Source: Steroidobacteraceae bacterium (GTDB taxonomy: Bacteria; Pseudomonadota; Gammaproteobacteria; Steroidobacterales; Steroidobacteraceae). From it: a stretch of DNA of 10,458 nt. Below the pieces are notes generated by a model. It had not been told where the DNA came from, did not search any database, and saw only the letters and a program-made list of their open reading frames with translations. The position numbers and the translations under genes were made by a program. The number at the start of each line of letters is the position of its first letter. The first letter of the stretch is position 1. Positions 1 through 4,612 of the stretch are shown here, in pieces. The stretch covers positions 1 through 10,458 of the forward strand of contig JAJTCR010000049.1 of NCBI GenBank assembly GCA_021325695.1, written 5' to 3'.

Positions 1-188
1 GGTGTTGCTGCTATTGCACCAGGCATTCTTCTTCGCCGTCCGCGTGGACGGTCTTGCTCGGCGAGATGCGTTCTTCGTAATGCTCGACGTTCGTGACGTC
101 GTACCGCGTCCCGACCGTCCCACCGGGCGGTTCTTATGTAAAGTCCTGGATTCGCCTGTGATGGGTCGGCGCGGTCACGCTCGGTCAC
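1..188. other. Intergenic sequence, no supported gene
   Basis: No open frame here has a plausible start, ribosome site and recognisable protein. On the minus strand one frame (133 down to 11, 40 codons) reads like protein, with residues such as YDVTNVEHYEERI, and favours G/C at third positions. It is preceded directly by a TAA at 134-136 and contains no ATG, GTG or TTG at a useful place, so it cannot be called a gene. It may be a decayed 3' end of a gene. Confidence 0.4.
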
Positions 189-221
189 AAAAAAAGCCGC
201 CCCGGCGAACTGGGGCGGCTT
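189..221 (-). terminator. Rho-independent terminator after dsbA
   Basis: Read on the minus strand this is a perfect 10-bp hairpin (AAGCCGCCCC, 8-base loop, GGGGCGGCTT) running straight into a T-tract: the plus strand shows seven A at 189-195. It begins about 30 bases after the dsbA stop codon. It is the clearest intrinsic terminator in the window and marks the end of the cytochrome c4-dsbA transcript. Confidence 0.92.
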
Positions 222-251
222 CCTGCGACGGGATGGATTCTGTGCCGGCGC

Positions 252-899
252 TTAGCGGGTTTCTTTCGCGACCAGGGCGTTGACCACTTCGAACAGCTTG
301 TCCTCGCCGCCCGCCATGCTCACGTCGGTCACGTACTTGCCGTTGACGACGATCGTCGGCGTGCCCGTGATCTTGTACCGACGGTTGAGGTCCTCGGCCT
401 TCGCGACCTTGCTGTCCATCGCGAAACTCGCGAAGGTCTTCTGGAAATCCGCCTTGCTGACGCCGCGCGAGGTGAAGAACGCCTCGATCTTCTCGGGCGC
501 GTCGAGCCGGTTGCCCTTGACGTTGATCTCGCGCCAGATCTCGGGGTTCAGGTTCGGCTTGCCCAGCAGCTCCATCGTGTAGAACACGCGGGCATGCGTC
601 TTGAGTACGCTGTTCCACGTCGCCGGCAAACGGACCAGCTCGGCGTTGGCTGGGCGGCCGTTGCGGTTCCAGGCTTCGAGTTTCGGCTCGAGCAGGTAGC
701 AATGCCCGCAGGCGTACCAGAACACCTCGACGACCTCGACCTTGCCGGGCGCGACATTGGTGGGCTGCGCGGGCTGCAGCACCTTGAAGTTGACGCCCTG
801 CTGCAACTGGACCGCGCCCATGGCGCTGGCGGCGGCCGCGAGCAGCGCGCAGCCCAGGAAAGCTTGCCGGAATCGGGAAACGACGGTTCGCGTATTCAT
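252..899 (-). CDS. dsbA: Thiol:disulfide interchange protein DsbA
   Basis: A 215-residue periplasmic thiol oxidase that introduces disulfide bonds into exported proteins. The N-terminus is a Sec signal peptide (basic MNTRTVVSRFR, hydrophobic stretch, cleavage near residue 26 or 29). The thioredoxin fold shows the active site FWYACGHC with cysteines 64 and 67, the cis-proline loop TGTPTIVVNGKY near the C-terminus, and the intervening helical insert. Length is normal for the family. The dipeptide between the cysteines is Gly-His, as in eukaryotic PDI, rather than the Pro-His of E. coli DsbA. The ATG is chosen because it starts a complete signal peptide; its ribosome site is weak. It lies 32 bp downstream of cytochrome c4 on the same strand and is followed by a strong terminator, so the two are probably cotranscribed. 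The frame stays open far upstream, but that part is antisense to engB. Confidence 0.95.
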   Translation of the reverse strand: MNTRTVVSRFRQAFLGCALLAAAASAMGAVQLQQGVNFKVLQPAQPTNVAPGKVEVVEVFWYACGHCYLLEPKLEAWNRNGRPANAELVRLPATWNSVLKTHARVFYTMELLGKPNLNPEIWREINVKGNRLDAPEKIEAFFTSRGVSKADFQKTFASFAMDSKVAKAEDLNRRYKITGTPTIVVNGKYVTDVSMAGGEDKLFEVVNALVAKETR

Positions 900-931
900 G
901 GTGGCTACTGACTCGCGTTGCCCGGCTTGGT

Positions 932-1546
932 TCAACGCAGGCCCTGCAGGTAGGAGGCGAGCGCGTCGATCTCCGCCTCGGTCAGCCGCGACGCGACCGA
1001 GCGCATCATCGTGTTCGGATCGGTTGCGCGCGTCCCGGCCTTGTAGGCGCGCATCTGCAGCGCCGCGTACGTCGCGTGCTGGCCGCCGATGCGCGGATAG
1101 CCCGCTCCCGCGATGCCTGCTCCCGCAGGACCGTGGCAACCGGCGCAGGCCGGCACGCCACGGGCCGCGTCGCCGCCGCGGTACAGCTTCTCGCCGAGCC
1201 TGAGTTTCGACGGCTCGGTTTCGCCGGTCGGTCGCGGGGTCTGGGCCTGGAAGTAGACCGCGAGGTCGTCCATGTCCTGGTCCGACAGGATCATGGCCAT
1301 CGGCATCATCAACGGATTGTTGCGGTCGGCCGCCTTGAAGTGCTTCAGCTGCTTGACGATGTAGCTCGAATGCTGACCGGCGAGGTTGGGCCACTCGGGG
1401 TTCGCACTGTTGCCGTCCATGCCGTGGCAGGCCACGCAGGTCGAGGACTTGGCCTGGCCGGCCTCCTTGTTGCCGGCCGCTGCGGCACTGGCGCTGCAGC
1501 CGAGCGCGACGAACAGGCCCAGGGCGGCGACGAACTTCGCGGTCAT
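932..1546 (-). CDS. Dihaem cytochrome c4
   Basis: A 204-residue exported electron carrier of the cytochrome c4 family, which typically passes electrons to terminal oxidases. Two c-type haem-binding motifs are visible, CVACH at residues 37-41 and CAGCH at 134-138, one in each half of an internally duplicated protein. Each half has a Met-rich segment after its motif (near 80-84 and 180-181) that can supply the axial methionine, and conserved NLAGQH / RIGGQH segments. The signal peptide ends in an Ala-rich stretch around residues 20-24. Residue 17 is a Cys in the context ALGC, a weak lipobox-like match, but ordinary signal-peptidase I cleavage is more likely. A GGAG sequence lies about 12 bases before the ATG. 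The gene is divergent from engB and upstream of dsbA, an arrangement also known in Pseudomonas. Confidence 0.94.
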   Translation of the reverse strand: MTAKFVAALGLFVALGCSASAAAAGNKEAGQAKSSTCVACHGMDGNSANPEWPNLAGQHSSYIVKQLKHFKAADRNNPLMMPMAMILSDQDMDDLAVYFQAQTPRPTGETEPSKLRLGEKLYRGGDAARGVPACAGCHGPAGAGIAGAGYPRIGGQHATYAALQMRAYKAGTRATDPNTMMRSVASRLTEAEIDALASYLQGLR

Positions 1547-1645
1547 ATTTTGAAACCACTCCGAAAACGGTCAGTCGGGCGCCCGCGTGGGATGGGCGCA
1601 GAAATGCCCGGCGGCACTGCTGAGAACCGGCCGGGCAAGCCGCAA

Positions 1646-1651
1646 ATTGTA
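1646..1651 (-). promoter_or_regulatory. Candidate -10 box for the cytochrome c4-dsbA operon
   Basis: The minus strand reads TACAAT, one mismatch from the sigma-70 -10 consensus, about 100 bases before the cytochrome c4 ATG in the divergent intergenic region with engB. I see no good -35 hexamer 16-18 bases upstream, so support is the hexamer and its position only. The same hexamer precedes two other leftward units in this window. Confidence 0.3.
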
Positions 1652-1703
1652 CACTAAGGCCCTTTCGCGCATGGACCGGCGGCGGCGCCGGCGAGCACTC
1701 CGC

Positions 1704-2363
1704 ATGGCTGCGTACGCCCACGTTCGTTTCCTCACGAGCGCCAACAAACTCGACCAGCTGCCGCCGGACGCGGGCTCGGAGGTTGCGATCGCCGGGCGAT
1801 CCAACGCGGGCAAGTCGAGTGCGATCAATGCGATCGTGCAGCGCAAGGGCCTCGCGCGCACGAGCAAGAGCCCGGGGGCGACGCGGCTGCTCAACTTTTT
1901 CGAGCTCGAACCCGCCCGTCGCCTCGTCGACCTGCCGGGTTACGGTTTCGCCAAGGTGTCCGGCGACCTGCGCGCACACTGGGGCACGCTGCTGCAAGGT
2001 TACTTCGCGAAGCGCAAGGCGTTGCGCGGCACGATCGTCGTGATGGACGTGCGTCATCCGCTCACCGAGCACGACTGGAGCATGCTCGAACTCGCCTCGA
2101 CGCGACAGCTCCCGGTCCACGTCTTGCTTACGAAAGCGGACAAGCTCGGGCGCGGCGCGGCCGCGAATGCACTGCAGGCCGTGCGGCGCCAGTTGCCCAG
2201 CGGCGCGGCGATCACGGTGCAACTGTTCTCGGCGCTCGCGGGCACTGGCCTGGCCGAAGCGCGCGGTGCGCTCGAGCGCCTGCTCGACGGGCGGGGAATA
2301 AAAGAAACCCCGGCGGGACCAGCGGATCCGGCCGGGGCAAGTAAACCCGGTATTGGGGGATGA
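1704..2363 (+). CDS. engB: Ribosome biogenesis GTPase EngB (YsxC/YihA family)
   Basis: A 219-residue cytoplasmic GTPase needed for assembly of the large ribosomal subunit. All G motifs can be read: P-loop GRSNAGKSS (residues 31-39), the G2 threonine in SPGATR (residue 60), DLPGYG (76-81), TKAD (143-146) and the FSA segment (175-177). I chose the ATG at 1704 because it leaves about 30 residues before the P-loop, as in E. coli YihA. An ATG at 1671, with TAAGG before it, would add 11 residues (MDRRRRRRALR) and cannot be excluded. The last ~20 residues (from about 199, GIKETPAG onwards) are a Pro/Gly/Ala-rich tail beyond the conserved domain, and their DNA doubles as a terminator for the opposing barrel genes. 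It is divergent from cytochrome c4 and convergent with the barrel cluster. Confidence 0.95.
   Translation: MAAYAHVRFLTSANKLDQLPPDAGSEVAIAGRSNAGKSSAINAIVQRKGLARTSKSPGATRLLNFFELEPARRLVDLPGYGFAKVSGDLRAHWGTLLQGYFAKRKALRGTIVVMDVRHPLTEHDWSMLELASTRQLPVHVLLTKADKLGRGAAANALQAVRRQLPSGAAITVQLFSALAGTGLAEARGALERLLDGRGIKETPAGPADPAGASKPGIGG
2297..2337 (-). terminator. Leftward terminator embedded in the engB 3' end
   Basis: On the minus strand GCCGGGG (2337-2331), a 16-base loop that can pair further (GGA/TCC), and CCCCGGC (2314-2308) form a 7-bp GC stem, followed at once by the T-rich run TTTCTTTTATT (2307-2297). This is the expected form of an intrinsic terminator for the barrel-gene transcript ending at 2524. 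The whole element lies inside the C-terminal coding sequence of engB. Confidence 0.65.
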
Positions 2364-2485
2364 CCGGGCACACGTCGCGCCCAGGGAGGTAGGCCGACGC
2401 GGAGCGTCGTGGACGCTCGAAAAGTTAGAACGGGCGACCCCGCGAAAGTTCCCAGCGCGGGGCCGCAGTCCTCAACGTGCTGCCC

Positions 2486-2505
2486 GGGCCGCTTCAGGCC
2501 CTTTT
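2486..2505 (+). terminator. Probable rightward terminator after engB
   Basis: GGGCC (2486-2490), loop GCTTCA, GGCCC (2497-2501), then TTTT. The stem is only 5 bp but all G-C, and it sits 120 bases after the engB stop and just before the convergent barrel gene's 3' end. A modest intrinsic terminator for engB. Confidence 0.5.
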
Positions 2506-2523
2506 CGGTTCAAGTACTTACGT

Positions 2524-3078
2524 TTACAGGAACGTCCAGGTCACGCCCAGAGAGACCATGTCCACCGTGTCGGCGTCCGAAATGTCGAACTGCTCGTACT
2601 CGGCGCGAACGCCCAGGCTCCAGACCCGGAACTGGAGGCCCACGCCGTACGTGAGGTCCGTGCCGTCGTCGCTCGACTCGAGGTTGAACTCCGGCGCCGT
2701 GACGTCCGCGTTCCAGTCGATGGCCCCCACGCGGGCAAAGAGGTCGACCGGGCCGACCGGCAGGAAGCCCACGGCCGAAAGCGTAAACCCGTCCACGTCG
2801 GTCTCGATCTTGGTGCCGGCGACGCGGTCGTCACCGGAGCCGAGGTCGACGTAGTTCGCCTCGACGGCGAGCCAGTCCAGGAAGCGCCAACCGAGGATGG
2901 CCTTGTAGCCGGTGCTGTCGACGTCGAGCTCGAAGTCCTCGCCGGCTATCGAGTCCTCGAAGCTCACGCCGCTCTGGCCGACGCTCGCGCCGAGGTAGAT
3001 GCCGTTGTCCGCCGCGAACGCGGGTGCGGTGAGAAGTCCGAGGGCCGCCGTGGCGGCCAGTGCGTTGGTCCTGCGCAT
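2524..3078 (-). CDS. Outer-membrane beta-barrel protein (paralogue A)
   Basis: A 184-residue small porin-like barrel of the OmpA-N/OMP_b-brl type. The signal peptide has a clean AFA cleavage site at residue 22 (LLTAPAFA, then ADNGIYLGASVG). The mature part alternates short amphipathic strands (YKAILGWRF, LAVEANYVDLG, VDLFARVGAI, YGVGLQFRVW, VRAEYEQFDI) with Asp/Gly-rich turns, about eight strands, and ends SLGVTWTFL; the usual terminal Phe is here followed by one Leu. AAGGAG lies 9 bases before the ATG. It starts 88 bases after the early stop of the middle barrel gene, but only 25 bases after that gene's apparent original stop, so the two form an operon. It is clearly similar to the upstream barrel gene at 3864-4376 (shared IYxGAxVG start and DTVD near the C-terminus). 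Ligand or function is unknown. Confidence 0.85.
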   Translation of the reverse strand: MRRTNALAATAALGLLTAPAFAADNGIYLGASVGQSGVSFEDSIAGEDFELDVDSTGYKAILGWRFLDWLAVEANYVDLGSGDDRVAGTKIETDVDGFTLSAVGFLPVGPVDLFARVGAIDWNADVTAPEFNLESSDDGTDLTYGVGLQFRVWSLGVRAEYEQFDISDADTVDMVSLGVTWTFL

Positions 3079-3103
3079 GGTGGATCGCTCCTTGATCGGT
3101 GAA

Positions 3104-3166
3104 TCAGTTGCCGAATTGCAGCCGGAAACCGATGCCGTAGCTGTCGGCGTCGTCGGCGAAGTCGCC
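3104..3166 (-). other. In-frame continuation of the middle barrel gene beyond a TAA
   Basis: After the TAA at 3167-3169 the same minus-strand frame runs 20 more sense codons to a TGA at 3104-3106. They encode GDFADDADSYGIGFRLQFGN, a turn plus a typical final barrel strand with alternating hydrophobic residues and a near-terminal Phe. The TGA is 25 bases before the next gene's ATG and leaves room for its AAGGAG. This looks like the severed end of the upstream gene: a nonsense mutation, a sequencing error or, less likely, a readthrough stop. Confidence 0.75.
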
Positions 3167-3691
3167 TTACACATCGGTGATGAACCAGCGCGCCGCCACG
3201 CCGAAGGACGTGTCGTCGCCGGAATCGGAGAGGTCGACGTAGTTGATCGCGCCCTCGAGCTCCAACGCATCGACGGGTCGCGCGCGGATGCCGACGCCGA
3301 GCTCGTAGCCGTCGTCGTCCACGCCGGAATTGCCGAAGCCGCCCCCGGAGACCTCGAGTTCCGCCTCGGTGTAACCGAGCCTGCCGTACAGGTCCATGTT
3401 GTCCGCGAACGACCACGCGTAGCCGCCGCCGATCGCGTACTGCTGGACGTCGAAGTCGACGCCCGCCACCTTCACCCCCTGGTCGAGGTAGCGCGCGTAG
3501 AGGAACCAGTCGTCCGCGACTTCGAACGAGCCACGCAGCACGAAGCCGTCCAGGTCCTTGCCGACGCCGTCGAGGTCGGTCGTGACGTAGCCCAGGTCGA
3601 CGTATGTGTAGCTGATGCCTTCAGCGTGGGCGGCGAGCAGCGGGCACAGGGCCAGCGAGGCGGCAACGAGACGCAGCAGGGATTTCCGCAT
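3167..3691 (-). CDS. Outer-membrane beta-barrel protein, apparently truncated by an in-frame stop
   Basis: The frame to the first stop gives 174 residues. The signal peptide ends LLAAHA, then EGISYTYVDLGYV. Strand-like segments follow (GFVLRGSFEV, WFLYARYLDQG, YAIGGGYAW, MDLYGRLGYTEAEL, YELGVGIRAR, LELEGAINYVDL, SFGVAARWFI), with acidic turns. The family normally ends in one more strand with an aromatic C-terminal signal that the BAM assembly complex reads; here TAA falls just after WFITDV and that strand lies beyond it, at 3104-3166. If translated as written the product probably inserts poorly, so the gene may be a recent pseudogene. AAGGAG precedes the ATG by 6 bases. It is less similar to the two flanking barrels than they are to each other. 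No ligand can be inferred. Confidence 0.8.
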   Translation of the reverse strand: MRKSLLRLVAASLALCPLLAAHAEGISYTYVDLGYVTTDLDGVGKDLDGFVLRGSFEVADDWFLYARYLDQGVKVAGVDFDVQQYAIGGGYAWSFADNMDLYGRLGYTEAELEVSGGGFGNSGVDDDGYELGVGIRARPVDALELEGAINYVDLSDSGDDTSFGVAARWFITDV

Positions 3692-3715
3692 TCCAAACTC
3701 CTTGTTCTCACAGGT

Positions 3716-3739
3716 AAAAAGTGATCAGGCGACCCGCCT
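3716..3739 (-). promoter_or_regulatory. Small terminator-like hairpin in the leader of the barrel-gene pair
   Basis: On the minus strand AGGCG, a 3-base loop GGT, then CGCCT make a compact 5-bp stem; GATCAC and TTTTT follow, about 24 bases before the ATG at 3691. The T-run is 6 bases off the stem, so it is a weak terminator at best. It could be a second stop for the upstream barrel transcript or a leader structure of this one. Confidence 0.25.
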
Positions 3740-3814
3740 CGTGGCTGCGCTCGGCTCCCGAATAGGACGGGGCACGGTCGAGCGAAGTTCGCAGCCGGCA
3801 CGTGCGGGTTTGCA

Positions 3815-3847
3815 GAAATGACGAGCCCGCCACACGACGGGCCCGTC
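3815..3847 (-). terminator. Terminator after the upstream barrel gene
   Basis: On the minus strand GACGGGCCCG (3847-3838) pairs with CGGGCTCGTC (3829-3820) across an 8-base loop: ten pairs with one G-T. The sequence then reads ATTTCTG, a short T-rich tail. It starts 16 bases beyond the TGA of the barrel gene at 3864, so this gene probably has its own transcript, separate from the two barrel genes downstream. Confidence 0.6.
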
Positions 3848-3863
3848 CACGACGCGACGGGCG

Positions 3864-4376
3864 TCAGAATTTCCAGATGAGGCTGGCCGAGATCAGGTCC
3901 ACCGTGTCGGTGTCCTCGATGTCGAACGCCTGGTACTCGACCGTCATGCCGAGCGTATCGGTGAAGTCGAAGCCAGCGCCGACGCCCCAGGACAGGTCCT
4001 CACCGTCGTCGGTGCCGCTGATCTCGAAAGCATCGACGTCGGCCTCCCAGAAGACCATGCCGACCTTGGCAAAGACGCTGAACTGCTCGTTGATCGGGTA
4101 GGCGCCGCGCAACGAGGCGTTGAAGCCCGACATGTCGACTTCGACCCCACGGTCTTCGGCCGTGCCGCCGTCGAAGTACTCGAGCTCGGCCCCGACATAC
4201 GGGTTGAACATCCAGCCGCCGAGCACCTTGAAACCGACGTCGTCGCCGCTGAAGCCGCCGATGTCCACGCCCATGCTGCCGACGCCCGCGCCGACGTAGA
4301 TGCCGCCGTCCTCGGCCGCCATGGCCGGGGCGGCCAGCAACGCCGATGCGACTGCCGCACAGAAATATTTCTTCAT
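3864..4376 (-). CDS. Outer-membrane beta-barrel protein (paralogue B)
   Basis: A 170-residue small barrel protein. The signal peptide MKKYFCAAVASALLAAPAMA is cleaved after residue 20. The mature protein begins AEDGGIYVGAGVG and has about eight strand/turn repeats (FKVLGGWMF, VGAELEYFDGG, FNASLRGAY, FSVFAKVGMVFWEADV, WGVGAGFDF, GMTVEYQAFDI), ending SASLIWKF with the terminal Phe expected of a BAM-recognised barrel. AAGGAG lies 6 bases before the ATG. It aligns throughout with the barrel at 2524-3078: same start motif, a DDGxDL segment, EYxxFDI and DTVD before the last strand. The pair therefore came from a duplication. A longer in-frame extension upstream (to 4562) is rejected because it lacks a ribosome site and would bury the signal peptide. 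Function beyond outer-membrane location is unknown. Confidence 0.87.
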   Translation of the reverse strand: MKKYFCAAVASALLAAPAMAAEDGGIYVGAGVGSMGVDIGGFSGDDVGFKVLGGWMFNPYVGAELEYFDGGTAEDRGVEVDMSGFNASLRGAYPINEQFSVFAKVGMVFWEADVDAFEISGTDDGEDLSWGVGAGFDFTDTLGMTVEYQAFDIEDTDTVDLISASLIWKF

Positions 4377-4403
4377 TCTCGACTCCTTGGAAGCGGGGGC
4401 CGA

Positions 4404-4432
4404 CACCGGGACCGGTGCCAGCCGGTCACCGG
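4404..4432 (-). promoter_or_regulatory. Alternative hairpins in the 5' leader of the upstream barrel gene
   Basis: Three 6-base units, CACCGG (4404-4409), CCGGTG (4412-4417) and CACCGG (4427-4432), lie 28-56 bases before the ATG. In the leftward mRNA the middle unit can pair with either neighbour but not both: a 6-bp stem with a 9-base loop to one side, or a shorter stem with a 6-base loop to the other. The arrangement is seen directly; any regulatory role is inference. Confidence 0.35.
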
Positions 4433-4513
4433 ATTCGCCGCCCGATGCAAAAATGCTACAGCCGCGGATCGGTTGACAGCAGAGGGAAAATGCATAGCTG
4501 CGAGCCAGGTTGC

Positions 4514-4522
4514 ATTGTAGCA
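4514..4522 (-). promoter_or_regulatory. Extended -10 promoter for the upstream barrel gene
   Basis: The minus strand reads TGCTACAAT, a TGn extended -10 with a one-mismatch hexamer; such promoters depend less on a -35 box, and none is visible here. It lies within a 5-bp inverted repeat, GTTGC-N6-GCAAC (4509-4524), which could be an operator. Transcription would start near 4507, giving a leader of about 130 bases that includes the hairpins at 4404-4432. Confidence 0.4.
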
Positions 4523-4577
4523 ACACGCGCTTGCAATCGCCCCTTGACTTGCTGCAGCGCAACGCGGCGAACCGACG

Positions 4578-4610
4578 CGGGCCGGAAGGAATGGCTGGAA
4601 ACGCGGCCCG
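4578..4610 (-). terminator. Weak hairpin just after polA
   Basis: CGGGCCG and CGGCCCG form a 7-bp stem with a 19-base loop starting 3 bases after the polA stop. There is no T-tract after it, so it is at most a Rho-assisted or mRNA-stabilising structure. Confidence 0.25.
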
Positions 4611-4612
4611 GG

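Noticed and set aside
1587..1703. 39-residue N-terminal extension of EngB
   Set aside because: It has no counterpart in the family and includes an Arg run; the start at 1704 gives normal length. The intermediate ATG at 1671 remains possible.
900..2222. Long 5' extension of the dsbA frame on the minus strand
   Set aside because: It runs antisense to engB and out of frame over cytochrome c4, has no recognisable content, and DsbA begins with a complete signal peptide at 899.
2353..3724. Two plus-strand frames of about 240-250 codons
   Set aside because: They are antisense to barrel genes that have signal peptides, AAGGAG sites and paralogy; the plus-strand products show none of these.
4473..4500. 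TTGACA with TAGCTG 16 bases later on the plus strand
   Set aside because: The -35 is perfect but the -10 is poor, and transcription would run antisense into polA with no gene to serve.
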